A DNA stretch of 64,000 nucleotides from Membranipora membranacea (taxonomy: Eukaryota > Bryozoa > Gymnolaemata > Cheilostomatida > Membraniporidae), in the NCBI GenBank assembly GCA_914767715.1, contig OU612069.1:28331387-28395386 (forward strand), in the 5' to 3' direction. The notes beneath the pieces are model-generated. The model saw only the letters and a list, made by a program, of their open reading frames with translations. It made no database searches and had not been told where the DNA came from. The translations under genes were made by a program, and so were the position numbers. Position 1 is the stretch's first letter, and each line of letters begins with the position of its first letter. This document shows, in pieces, positions 23,390 through 35,209 of this stretch.

Positions 23390-23990
23390 AACAGGATGGA
23401 AACTCACACACTGGTACACTTTCACGCCGCGAAAAATATGGCGGGGGTCTACCATGCTTAAATTGGGTCGTTCGGCAGCGGGGTGCTGCCGAAGCTTTAT
23501 AAAAGCCAAAAACAATGACTTCAGCAAATTTGACACTCGAACAACAAAATACTGACTTCCAGGATGAAAATTTACTCACTGGTACACTTTCACACTCTGA
23601 AAAATATGGTGGAAGTCTACCATGCTTAAAACCAGACGCTCGGCAGCGGTGCTGCCGAAGCTTGATTGCGGCCAAAAACGATGGACATTTTCAAATCTGA
23701 CACTCAGACAATGAAAATTTTGACTTCAAGTATGAACATTCACACACTGGTACACTTTCACATTTTTGAAAATATGGCAGGGTTCTACCATTCTTAAATC
23801 CGATGTTCGGCAGCGGGGTGCTGCAGAAACTTGATTAGGAGGAAAACTTGGACTTATTTTGTTCAAATTTGAAAATTATACACTGAAAATTTACACACAT
23901 GTACATTTTCACGCTATGAAAATTATGGTAGTGGTCTAACACTTTACACAACCCGACAAACAACTAGGGTGCTACCGAAGCAATATCAGA
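23390..23990. repeat. 168-bp satellite-like tandem repeat, about 3.6 copies
   Basis: The anchor CTGGTACACTTTCA occurs at 23411, 23579 and 23747 (spacing exactly 168), with a diverged fourth copy (ATGTACATTTTCACG) at 23899. Each unit holds a short palindrome, CGGCAGC...GCTGCCG, about 60 bp after the anchor. The overlapping reading frames of 60-130 codons are by-products of the repeat. Confidence 0.9.
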
Positions 23991-24201
23991 CCAACGATGT
24001 TTGACTCTTGGATCTAAGTCTGAGCTAATCACTCTGCGAATTCCAACATTGGCAGCTACTTCTAAATAATCACGCTAGTTGGCAGTTAAAGATCAAAAGG
24101 AAGCGGCTGAATAGTAAGGAAACAAATATATGTTTATTATACCACTGTCTATAAGGTTAACATATAATTGTTTCAAATGGTTAAATAATGTTATTTCAGT
24201 T

Positions 24202-24459
24202 TGAAGTATAGATCTCTGTCTGTTCTCTTTGGGCAGTAGTGTAATTGCTAATTAGATGAAACAGTTCGGGTGGAATGCAGTCTTGTGCTTTCTCTATGGT
24301 CAGGTCAGAAGAACAAGGTGGGTGTGGTACAATGGATTGCCCATCAGTGACCAGATTTCGAACATAGAGACCGGTATGGACAAGTTCTATTTCAGGGGGA
24401 GTGGTTCGAAGTGGGCGAACAGGTGATTCAGAAGATTGTCTGGCACTGGACGCAGAGGG
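24202..24459 (-). pseudogene. Open frame downstream of the premature-looking stop
   Basis: It continues the exon 4 frame of the Cys/His-rich gene after the TAA at 24460. The 86 codons include SSESPVRPLRTTPPEIEL, HTGLYVRNLVTDG and LTIEKAQDCIPPELFHLI. The composition is protein-like. This suggests that the TAA is a recent nonsense mutation, or a polymorphism, in a longer ancestral exon. Confidence 0.4.
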
Positions 24460-26233
24460 TTAACTATCGGCAAACGATAATATATGCTGATCATCTGTTA
24501 TCAGACTAGATAGCTCTTGTTCAGTCCTTGTCACCAGGTCACTGACTTTGCCGCTCAGGCTCTTGTGTATTTGAATAGAGTCTCCATAGTCACGCTTGAG
24601 GCGATATCTCAACCATTGTGTGCTAAAAAAGTACAAATACCATTTACCTCCAATAAATCAAATCGTCATGTTGAATAGTTTCATCAAATGATTATTCTTA
24701 CTACACTCAATGACTGACAAGTGGCGAAGTGCGACAAAAAACCAGACATTGGACAACATTCGGCTATTCATGCAACGAATATGTTACCTGTGCGCGTTTG
24801 AATTTTTGGCTATATTTCTGTATTGTTGCAAGAGCTCGTTGATTCTAAAGTTTATGCCTACAAGTACTGGTCTTCCACAACAGTGCTACAAAACGTTGCC
24901 CGTATTCATCTGTTTCTATGTCAGCCTCATCAGCTCAACAATATGCATAAAATCGTATGTCTTTAATTGTAACATTTTATTTGGCTGGTCTCCCTCATAC
25001 ATTATTGGTGACAAATGGAACTCAACAACAATCCAAAAAATATGATTTCACTTCATATAATAGGCCTCGTGGGTCAAGTACGTACTTCTTTTTCATAGCG
25101 TCGTAAGCCATCACATACACACTATAACATGATTGGTGATACTGAACCTCGGCTGCCACACAGTCTTGTCCGAGCAGAAGCAAGAGTGTTTCATCGCTCT
25201 GACCTAGTGCTGCTTCTCGCAAGCGTCCTACAAGAATGATGCAGTTCTCATTGAGATTAATCAGCTGCTGGATATCAATGTCAATTAAGTCTCAGATGTG
25301 AGTAAATACAAACAAGGTATTGGAATGATGACCTTCCATCCTAATTATTGAAGAAAATAATATTATCTGCCTTATAATGCTTACCACCATCTACTGTTTC
25401 CATCTGTGTCAGTTGTTCATAGCTACTTCGTCTTCTTTTCCTCCCAGCCTTTCCACACACAACACATATAGCGGGCAGTACAGTTTTACCCATAGGGATG
25501 CGCACAGTTGAATGGGACCGAGTGCGACGAGCTACCTCTGCTGGGGTGGCTTGTGGTGGAGACTTTTCCGCTTTTGCCTGGGACCTGTAATATTTATTGA
25601 ACCTTCATTTATTTGAATATTACCGAAAAGATTATTAGCACAACTAGGTTCTGCAAAGACAGCATATAATAGAGCCATGTGACTGGTACGCAAGCCTCAG
25701 AATAACCATTTTGTCATTGGTCGGTCATATGGGTGGGGGCAAAACTAGATTGTATATCTATATTGCTAAGGGTCTGGAGAGGCATGACTCCCTCTCTTTT
25801 AATGAATTTCCAAGTCAGGCCGGGAGCTACTAGTAGTAAGTACTTATCAGGGGAGTGACTGCATTGCCTAGTCCTTATTCTATGATTATTATCAATTGAA
25901 AGGGCCAAGGGAGTGTTTGGAAAAATATCCAGTCTAGCCCATAATTAATTTATTCTTCAGCTATGAACAACTTACCCTCTTTGATCTCCTGGCAGTCTCT
26001 ACTTTGCTTTTGCTCGCAAATCTTAGAAAACACTGCTTATGATAGCAAGTAGTATCTATCCGGACACCTGTATTCAGAAGTGTTTTGGCAATAGAACACT
26101 CTGGCTCCTTGGTGATTGATATCCATTCCTGTGCACAGTACATCAGCCTTTCCACTTCTTCTTCACAATCACTGTTCACTAAGCTGAGTGTCTCAGTCAC
26201 ATTCAGGTGGTTGTAATGGCATATGCAGGTCAT
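24460..26233 (-). CDS. Unknown Cys/His-rich protein, 4-exon model ending at an early stop (272 aa)
   Basis: Exons: 25976-26233, 25385-25577, 25086-25290 and 24460-24622, all in frame. Exon 1 has IDTTCYHKQCFLRF, exon 2 has ICVVCGKAGRKRRR and exon 3 has EVQYHQSCYSVYV. Such Cys/His pairs suggest zinc binding. I recall similar YHxxC modules in uncharacterised, probably transposon-derived proteins of cnidarians and other invertebrates; this is memory, not a search. Exon 4 gives TQWLRYRLKRDYGDS and then TAA at 24460-24462, after which the same frame is open for 86 more codons to 24202. The exon 2 acceptor (CCCAG) was chosen over a nearby TTACAG because it keeps frame. The model may represent a decaying or domesticated element gene. 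Confidence 0.52.
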
Positions 26234-26389
26234 GATTGTTGATACTAGGACTAAACTGTCATATTGACCATGAATAGTTGTGTTGGGTAGGCCTACATAG
26301 ATATATTGGTCAATTTATAAGACATTTCCAATTTTATTGTCATCAAAAAGCTTTCTTACTCAAGAGAATGACAATGACATTAGCCTTGG

Positions 26390-26490
26390 TCTCAGCAGCT
26401 ACGGGCAGCGGGTGCAGGTCTATGTTCCGTTCGGATCTATGTTCCGTATGGGTCTATGTTCCGCTGATTTTTGGGTCTTTAGTCCGCTGC
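26390..26490 (-). repeat. Dispersed repeat with GCGGAACATAGACC core, copy 1
   Basis: Read on the minus strand it contains GCGGACTAAAGACCC, GCGGAACATAGACCC and further GGAACATAG units, then CACCCGCTGCCCGTAGCTG. The plus strand at 37384-37472 has the same series (AGCGGACTATAGACCC, GCGGAACATAGACC, CACCCGACGGGCAGCTG). Two copies of one element therefore lie in opposite orientations. Confidence 0.7.
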
Positions 26491-26815
26491 TCCTGCCTAT
26501 ACTCAATGCCCATATTATGTTTCGCCCCAACTGATACTTGATAACTCCAAAAAAAGGCAACTCCCTATAATAAAAAAGAGAATACAGGGAGAGTGGGAAT
26601 CATAGCAAAACCCAACTGTTATCAATGAACCAATGAGTTGGTAATACACTTGAGCTCAACCATTTAAGTTAGGTTTGGCAATATGCCTTATCTTCTCATG
26701 GGATTTATCAACCTTGACAAAAGTTAGCATCACGCCATTTTTAATAACCGATGGAATTTGCATTACAAAAATTTATGCTGTTCTGAATGGGCATTAAAAA
26801 CAGGCGCTGGCAACA

Positions 26816-26925
26816 GGTGTTGTAAGACGTGTGGCCTGTGCTGTATGGGACACGTCTTACAGCACTCAAGGCCTATACAGTTTTGTTGTGTTCCATACAG
26901 CACCTGCCACAGGTCTTATAACACC
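26816..26925. repeat. Imperfect inverted repeat (33-bp arms, 4 mismatches)
   Basis: The arms are 26816-26848 and 26893-26925. The left arm begins GGTGTTGTAAGACGTGTGGC and the right arm ends AGGTCTTATAACACC. Weaker pairing extends outwards to about 26791-26960. A second copy of the inner motif (ACACGTCTTACAGCAC, 26850-26865) allows an alternative fold. It is MITE-like or a source of hairpin RNA. Confidence 0.75.
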
Positions 26926-26961
26926 CATTGCACCTCAGGAAGTTGTATGAGTGTTTAATGG

Positions 26962-29779
26962 AACTGAGTACTTAAAATGCATTTAGTACGCAACACTGCC
27001 TGCACCATCAAACTCTCTAATATGATATTTTTTATAAGATTGGGGACACAGTTGAAACTAACAGTTGGACAGCATATCGAACGGCAAAGTTCTGTTGAAA
27101 TACAGATCTGATAATTTCACGCTGGTTATCGTTATGCCGGCTGTTGCTGCCGAGTGGTGAAGCCTTTTTAGAAAAATCCTGACAAACAAACGTTGCTCAC
27201 AATCCTCGCTCCTTAAGTCTTTCAATTTAGACAAATTCATTTCCAAATTGTCCATTCAGAATATGGTTCCATCATCCAAAAAGCAATATGACTTGCAATT
27301 TGACATGTTACAGGCGGAATAATCAGATAGCGATTTTAATGCTTTTTAATCAAACACCAGTTGTCTCCTCTCTCTCCATGGATAGACAACTAGCTGATAA
27401 TTATAATAATAAAAATTCATTATTAAAAACACTCGTAAAAATTTTTGATTACTAGACATTGAACATTCAACATTATCAATATAAATCGTTTTCATTGATA
27501 CTTATCACTGAGTTAAATGAAAAATCTAGCTTAGAATTATTATGAATAGCTTGTCAACTTTAGTGACTTAAGCGGTAAAATGCCTCTTTTTGCAGGCGAA
27601 AAGATGGTACACAATTATTATATTGTTAAGCAGTGAAACAGGAAAAGTTCCATCTAACATTTGATGTTTTTTGATGTGACTGCAATTATAATAGTATAAT
27701 CAATGAGTTTTCAAACACTAAATCAACAGTTTGTGTCATCATAGTCTCTGAGAGAAAGGTTTCAGAGATAGGCACACTCTCTAATGTAGCTCAGCCACTC
27801 TAAAAATCACCTGCAAAAAATTGTCTCGCTTCTATTCCTAAGTACATAAAAAATGTCATGAGACTGTTTGGAAATAAGGTAACCGGTTCAAACATATTCT
27901 GAACTGGGTAAAAACTGATCCAATATAATTGAACAGTGAAAACGTATTTAATCGATAAAATCAATCTACACTTTTTCCCATGTTTTGAATTCAGAGTTTT
28001 GGGCCCTTATCAGTTAGGAGCGGAATGATTCAAGGACCATACATGTTCCTCTGTTATAGATTTGTATGTCTATATATATATATATATATATATACATGAT
28101 ATATATACACATAGTATTTATATGAAACTTAACTCTACAACAATGGACTAATTGGGTTTCCCTAGATCATGTTTATGAATGAATGTGATAGGTTACCAAA
28201 AGTTGAGATGTAGGAATTATGTTTATTAAGTTCTTGAGATATAAATTAAATATTGAGGAGGGGCACCTTGTTTATATCAGTCAACATGGTAATGAATATG
28301 CGGAATGTTTTCAGATTTGCCATGTTATCACTGTTAACAATATACTGTTACCCCTACAGATGTCACAGCTATTGGGGGTAGTTACATGTTGAGTTGGTGA
28401 ACTGAAAAATCTAGAACCTGACAAGACCAAACTCATGAGTACTAGTGCTGCGGATCTGTATTTTTTATATCATAACAGCATCATCCCCGTTTACTGTTGG
28501 AATTGTCCAAACAGTGTGATCATGAATTTACGACAGGCGAGCTCTATGTTAAAAGTATGCATGTAATTGCAGTAATTATTGACAGGGCACAATTAAACTA
28601 AGACAATCTGCTTGAAAGAGACAGCTGACAGCGCAACCTTGATGGTGAGCTTTCTGGTCAAGGAACCTGATATGAGCGCCCCTACATTTCTTTTCTTGTT
28701 TGAATATGAACTTGCTTGACATGAAGGAAACATTGTTGCTGCCGATTTTTGCTCTGATCTGTTTCATTTTATTGTTTAATTTTAAATATACGGAGGCGTG
28801 TATATTGAAAATTAGATCATTTTTGGAAGTAGAAACTCTATTTATGATGATCTCTGCAATCAATAGATTCAGCAACACTAGCTGAAAAAGTTGCCAAGTT
28901 GAAGATGTATCATTTACCAATCGTCATTTGATTATAGAACCATGGTATAACTTATCATATCAATTTGAATCACAAGGTACTGGTGTGAGTGTATTTGTAG
29001 ATTTCAAGATCAAAGAAACTAATAAAAATCAAACGCGATACTAGAACAATGCTAAAATTGCAAGAATCAAATCTACTCATTGGATCGAACGAAACCATGA
29101 ACAGGTCTTCAAGAAGCTCAAGCCGGAGTAGTGTATCTGGTTGCTCATTTTAATACATGAAGATTTTTTGCAAGGGTCATTTCAGGTAAACAGTATCACC
29201 TACTTAACTCGACAACTCTGCTGTTTGCTGCGTCGCAAATGATGCTGGTGGTGGCGTCAAAACCATTTTGATTGCACAGTGGAGTGCATTGAATTCAATT
29301 CAATTTCTCTCAATTTTTTTCTAGACCACATAACGCTATACTTTGGCACCCTGCAGCGAATATAATATAATACCCTGATGTAGTATATTTTTTGATGTTG
29401 TAGAGGTGCTCCAAAACCGGGGCAAATCCATTGGAGAAGGCCATCATTAACATACATAATATGAAAAACAATTCAAGTTCCCAGGTTTCAGATATCAATT
29501 GTCATTGCCAAAACTATGTTTATAAAAGCAATTTCACATGATACTTTTTTATGTATACCCGAACATAATTTAGGTTCTTACTCCTTAGATGGCTGCAAGT
29601 GCGAGTTTGTGGCATCACATTACAACTATTCACTTTGGTTTGATAATGTTTGTAAGGAATTTGATGATGTGATGCCTCAAACTTGCATATACAGCTATCT
29701 GAGCACTTTTAACGCATCAGAATGTCTGTTGAAGTACAAATTGGAGTTGTCTGCTACGGGTTGTTGAGCAGACAATCTG
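26962..29779. other. Long non-genic stretch, no confident gene
   Basis: It contains a TA microsatellite at about 28070-28095 and isolated frames such as 28576-28920 (-), which lack splice context. Near 29075 the plus strand reads HWIERNHEQVFKKLK, which resembles the end of a gypsy-type reverse transcriptase, but the match is too short to call. Confidence 0.35.
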
Positions 29780-30560
29780 AAAGAAGCTTGGCTTTAGCTG
29801 CACAGCATATTCCCGAGATCAATTGCTGCGGGACTCAGGCCAAAAGCAAGAGCTAAAATTGACAAAAATTTGTCGTTGGGTGATAGCTCGGCCACCAGAC
29901 TACCTGTCGAGCAGCTCTGCAGGTTTAGCAGTACCCTGGTGTCCAGCATGTGGATGTGCAATATAGGCACTACGCAAACTAGCAGGTACATCAAGTCTAT
30001 CATTAAACATGAGACATCCTTTGTACCCGGGCAATTTATGACTGCTTGTTTCTTCGCCAACCCTCGACCAAATACTGCTTGAATTTAACTGCGACATCGT
30101 CAGTCACGGTGGCTTCAAACGCCTCTATTTCATGTATATCAGGGACTAAGTCCTCACAAATACTGTCAATAAAGTACTCAACAGCTGCACAATGCTTCAC
30201 ACTGGCTGCACTGTAAGCCTCGTTGGGTCGGCTCAAACTATCGGCAACAAACATCTTAACACCAAAATTTTTATATCCATACCTCATTATCCTCATTTTG
30301 AACCTTTGCACCCTCGGTGGTAGATCACTCAGATCTTTACCACCTAGAATTTGTACCAAGGGTTTATGGACCGTTTCAACTTCAAACTTTCGACCTATCA
30401 TATACTAGTCAAACTGCCCACATGATGACAAGAGTTTCCTTCTCTACCATCGAAGAGCGTGTCTAAGTGTCAGTCATCTTACGCGAGGCATATTCCAATG
30501 GTTGCCAGATATCTTTACCAGATTCCTGGAGAAAAACAGCACCAAACGCGCTGGATATTG
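29780..30560 (-). mobile_element. Ty3/gypsy LTR-retrotransposon pol remnant (RNase H and integrase N-terminus)
   Basis: Read down the minus strand: an RNase H start (GAVFLQESGKD, EYASRKMTDT, EKETLVIMWAV, with stops) at about 30540-30410, then VETVHKPLVQILGGKDLSDL, PPRVQRFKMRIMRYGY and FVADSLSRP in one frame from 30401. The H2C2 integrase zinc-finger region follows in another frame (LMFNDRLDVPASLR, HPHAGHQGTAKP, about 30010-29910). Internal stops and frame changes show decay. No LTRs were found, so this is a fragment. Confidence 0.85.
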
Positions 30561-31267
30561 ATAACAATCGCAACTTGCATATTATTAGGAAGTTGCTTAG
30601 TCCTTGGTTCAAAAAAGACAAAATTTTGGTTATCCATCACTCATTACATTGTATTGAAGCTGTTATACTTTATCAAAATACACCATAAAATAATCGTATA
30701 AAATGAATTTTAAGCTTTATTCTCAGGGAGAGGAATAAATAATTACCGGAAAATACATTTGAGGTTTGGCTGAGATCTATGGGAGCACAGAGGATAGAGT
30801 TCCATTTTCCCCTATGGGGATTATATAAAAATTATGGAAATGGACCAAAATATAAATCCTCGTTCTTAAATCATTATAAATGGCTACAACGCCCATTAAT
30901 TTTTTTTAAATCACAACACTGATGCTTCAGTAGGTGTGGTTATTTGTTTGCTTGTAGCTGGTGAATGGTACTGAGTTTCTTTAAGATGCTCTGTCTTTCT
31001 ATGGCAGTCTAAAAAATAAATAAAGATTACAATATCCAGAAAGCTAGCTGCAACATTGATTGGCATCGCAAAGCAGCCAGAAAAATAACTATTAGTATTA
31101 GGTTATTATGGGATTATCATGTTAAAGGTGCTATGCAATAACTAGCCACTAAAGATGCATGTAGTTTTAGCTACCGAGTGGGTACTAGTGTAAAATTAGG
31201 TCATTAGGTCATTTTGTGTATAGGTTTGTCATAATTATCTATATGGGTATTTCTATCCCTTGTCCGA

Positions 31268-31352
31268 TATGAGGGAGGGTAGTGGTGTGAGACTGCACAT
31301 TTCAGAGAGGTAATTGACACCCTAACTCGAAGACTGTTAGACAATTTTTTCT
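31268..31352 (+). repeat. Dispersed repeat copy B
   Basis: Second copy of the element at 14755-14845: GGGAGGGTAGTGGTGTGAGAC, then TAATTGACACCC and GACAATTTTTT. Confidence 0.5.
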
Positions 31353-31478
31353 TTCATGTGTGTTTATTGCTAGAGATAAAATTGATAACATATATAGATA
31401 AAGTTCAATTGAGTATGACTCAGAGAAAGGCAAAAAAAGATTTAATCAAAAATTGTAGATAATTGCAATAGAAACATG

Positions 31479-31823
31479 TCAAAAGCAAAGGGACAGTCTT
31501 ATAGCCTGCGCTAGGGCGTAGACAGCCCAATTGTAAAGCTTGAAGGTCAAATACGAGACACACGTACAGGACAAGTGCCCCTTCCAGCTGCAGTCATCAC
31601 TGCCCCCCAGACAGGAAGCCAGTGGGTAAAAACAACGGTAATACAGGTCAACCATTGTTTTGCTATCAAAATAAGGGAGAGCTGCCCTAATCAATGTTAA
31701 AATTAGGTTGAATTTTCGGCAGTGGTCCACGAGGTAATTCATATCAGTTATATTAGAGTCAAGAATAATGCCTAAAAAATTGTGTTTTACAGCTGAGATC
31801 AATTTTATATTCCGCCAAAACAA
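31479..31823 (-). mobile_element. LINE reverse-transcriptase fragment, same family as 15.4-17.0 kb
   Basis: A 114-codon frame reads KHNFLGIILDSNITD, HCRKFNLILTLIRAALPYFD and KTMVDLYYRCFYPLAS. It lines up with TNFLGILLDNAITF, ARPYLDKKTM and LYDAYFYP of the plus-strand element near 16.5 kb. Only the post-palm portion is kept. Confidence 0.75.
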
Positions 31824-32074
31824 TTTGCTTTTTTGGCGATTTTAAAATAATTTGGAACATTTTTGAATAATTTAGAGTGAGCCTGTTGGCCATGCACCAA
31901 GTTTCAACTTTTGAAATTTATTGTCTTCATAGGTTTATTACTGATAGACAGCCTCTTTGATGTCGGTAGACTAAGAATGTTCCACACAGTATAGTTGTAG
32001 AGTCGTCGTTAGAGAAGTGGCGACTTTTGAGTCAGTTCAGTTGGTGTTGGTTTATGTTGCTCGGCGTGTTATGG

Positions 32075-32145
32075 GATATGAGCAGGGAGATCTCTCATAA
32101 CAAGAGGGGAAATTGAACCCAGGACCTCTTGCTATCAAAACTTAT
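32075..32145 (-). mobile_element. Diverged tRNA-derived SINE-like copy 2
   Basis: The minus strand holds CAAGAGGTCCTGGGTTCAAT followed by TTCCCCTCTTG, a B-box-like tRNA T-arm motif. It is shared with the copy at 59095-59200 (AAGAGGTCTCAGGTTTGATT). There is no complete cloverleaf. Confidence 0.5.
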
Positions 32146-32299
32146 AACAACTGACAACAAATTTAGGTATTGTGATTGTAAAAATACTTTCTTTCTGGGG
32201 AAAAAAATTTGCTGATTGCTATAAATAGAAATATAAACACTTCCGCAGAGAGAAGCTATTTTTTGGTTACAGTACTTATGGAATGAAAATGAAAGTAAC

Positions 32300-33300
32300 A
32301 CCTTTGTACATACCCATATCTCGATACGCGGTAGGCATGATGGACACTACCTCCAAGCGGCTCAACACCTCAGCTGATAGTTCACATCCCCGTACATATC
32401 AATTCTATTTACCAACCAGCACTGTAGGTCACTCTGAAATAGTGTGAAGATGAACAGATGGACACTTTCTCATCTTAGCACTGGTATCCTGTCATTAGGG
32501 ATAGGGTGATGGGTTGATGCAGACCTCCCAATCAGGACATATTATGTTTTTCGGTACAAAATTACCTTGATTGAAACTTGGAACCAAAATAGTTTATCCG
32601 CAAGGGTAGTTGATATGATGTACATTCAACGTCAATATTTTTACTGCCCAACTGCGAATTACCATATGCATTATGTCTTTCAGCTTTGTTTTTTTTTCAA
32701 TCCTCATATTGTACCTTCTGGGCTCACTTATGGGGCAAAGGCAAGTGGTATTTTTCACGTTCATGATAACTTAACAAACCTGATGTAGATTGGTGGAAAT
32801 CATCTCAAGTCGCAGCCAAATGCACAACTAATTTTCTCCGCATAGGATCTGATAAAAATAAAGCAAAATAATTATGTACTTTATGTATATACCTACATGT
32901 CCTGGTGTGCTATGGCAAGTGACCAATTCTTAGCTGGAACAGGTAGGGGGCAGGATAAAATATGAAAACTAGCAAAAAAGTCAAGAACAAGACCAACAGT
33001 TATTTCTGCAATAGAGGTGGTTGTTTTGTAGATATTATGATATTATGAAAAATTTGCTTGAGGAATGTACAATCCGGTGCCAGACTCAGCCAGTCCCAAT
33101 CCTGGATAGAGACGGGTTCAGCGACAGGCAGAGCATCCGGCCGGAAAAACTATGCCACAGACTGTAATAAAACCAGAGAGAACCAGACTATGCCAAGGCA
33201 TCTCCCTTGTTGGGGACCTTGTGGAAAGTAGGCGAGCGAGGTAGACGATTATCAAGCTAGCGGCCCTAAACATTGCTACACTCACAAATAAGAGTAGAGA
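32300..33300. other. No gene seen
   Basis: Plain AT-rich sequence. The plus-strand frame at 32567-32788 has no recognisable domain and no splice context. Confidence 0.35.
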
Positions 33301-33725
33301 GATAGCTGATACGATGGTGAGGCGTAACATATGCCTACAGGAGACCAGATGGGAGGAGAAAGGCCTGGAGGAAAGGCAAGATACATTGACGATGTCGTCA
33401 AGCTGTACAACAGTGGCGGGATAAGACCGAGGAATGGTGTGGGATGAGTCATGTAACCAGGTAATCTGAGGGGATTATCAATTTGAACTTGGTGACCAAG
33501 AGGCAGACCTATAACATCGTTTCTGCCTATGCGAACAGCAAGACTGTGATGTGGAGGCCAAAGACAGATTTTGGACAGTTTGTTGCAGTGCTGCAGATGT
33601 GCTTATCTTGGCCGGAGACATGAACGGGCATACTGGAAGTGCAAGTTGATCGCTTAGAGACAAATGTGCAATAGCCATCAAAAACAGTGGAGTTCGAACA
33701 GAGATAAAATCGCATAACACAATGA
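33300..33725 (+). mobile_element. APE-endonuclease fragment of a non-LTR retrotransposon
   Basis: Across shifting frames the plus strand gives YNIVSAYANSK (about 33510), then DVEAKDRFWTV and the hallmark LILAGDMNGHTGSAS (about 33600-33645), then SLRDKCAIAIKNSGVR. GDxNGHTG is the catalytic-site signature of apurinic-like LINE endonucleases. Frameshifts and a stop show decay. The RT part is absent here. Confidence 0.75.
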
Positions 33726-33899
33726 ACTACTTCCAGAACCAGGTATAAACAATATGCTAAATTTGTCTTCTCGGACTTTGATAGCTATTCTGCGATGAGA
33801 ACCTACTATTTGGCAGCCGTCGGTTGCCCAACGGACAAATAGGCTTCCGGTTGCTTTTAACGCTACCGGACATAAAATTCATGGGACAGGATTGGCTTG

Positions 33900-34730
33900 T
33901 AACAGATGCAAATGCACTTTAGACAGAGATGGGTTTTGTTACGGTGGAGTTTGCTGTGAAAGAAACCCATCAGGACGCCTATTTGGTGTCCAACGGTTGC
34001 CAAATAGCCATCCGGATGGGTCTGTTTTACAATTGACATCTGCCATGAAGCCATCTGGTTGCAAAATTTGCAACAGGATTGGTTTGTGACTGCCGAGCTT
34101 TGAAATTGATATAATGTGAAATGGATATTTGTCATGAGTGGATGGACCTTTAACGTAAAGATTTGTGGTGGACCGGCCACATTTTTCGCATTATAGCTGC
34201 AACAAACCCATCCAGACAGGCTTGGAATAGTAATGTTTGCTAAATTAACTCCGGGTGGGTTTTGTTTGAGCAGTAATATTTGCTGTAACCATTCTTCCAG
34301 ATGAGCCAAATGTGTCCGGTAAATGGCCATCAGCAACATATCTCCATAAAAGGGCCATCCGCTTATGACAAATACCCATGCGGCAATGCTAACTGGCCAT
34401 CCATTTCACCTTGTATCAATCTCGAAGTGTGACTGTAACAAACCCATCCGAATGGCCATATGGCAACTGATGGTTGCCAACTACTCATCCATATGGGCTT
34501 GGAGCAGTAACAAACTCATCTGCATAGGCTGAGGATAGACCAGAGATGTGTGGCGGATGGCCATTTACAGAAAACATTTTTAGTACAACAGCTTGTAGCA
34601 GTAATACTTTCTGTAACAAACCCATTTGTATGGGCTTGGAGCAGAAATTTTTGGTGTAACAAACCCAACCAAATGGGCTTAGAGCATTAATATTTGCTGT
34701 TACAGCCCTATTCAGATGGGGTTGTCGCCC
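33900..34730. repeat. Diverged short tandem/dispersed repeat field
   Basis: Variants of AACAAACCCATCCGAATGG, ATGGGCTTGGAGCAGTAA and TATTTGCTGT recur at irregular spacing, clearest at about 34200-34290 and 34430-34700. Many units contain a CCCATnnnnATGGG mini-palindrome. It is an old degenerate satellite-like region; frames inside it are shadows. Confidence 0.7.
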
Positions 34731-35209
34731 CGATGATGAGTGACTACAATCCATCCTCCTCTGCTACATACCAATCCACCTTTGTCAAATACGTGCCTGG
34801 ATGCCTTTTATGTAACCGGATGTCTATTTGGCAACTAACAGATGTCGATGCCAGGCAGACATCTAGCGGCTGCAAATAGCAGAAACAGAGAGAAAGCATT
34901 TCTCTTTGCCGACATGCCTATATATAGGCCTGAAGTTACCACTGAACTCAATTAAGCATACCATACTTACTTGATACTTGTAGAGTAATCGTTTCTTCAT
35001 CTGAAGTTTCCAGTATTTTTTCAGGCTCGTCTATCGGTATTAGCCCGTGTCATAGATCGTATAACCAGATTTTCATCATTTACTGTAACCTTAACCTGCC
35101 ACAGGAGGATCTACAAGTATCAAAGAGTGATAAAAAAGATCATTTCACAATTTAGCGGGGAGACAAAGAATCTCTTTTTGTGGAGGTCAGTGCTGCAGTG
35201 AGGTATTAG

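Noticed and set aside
23150-23675. Overlapping frames of 77-128 codons
   Set aside because: They repeat with the 168-bp unit and have no splice or domain signals.
33863-34754. Several frames of 60-158 codons on both strands
   Set aside because: They lie in a degenerate repeat field and follow its periodic CCCAT/ATGGG motifs.
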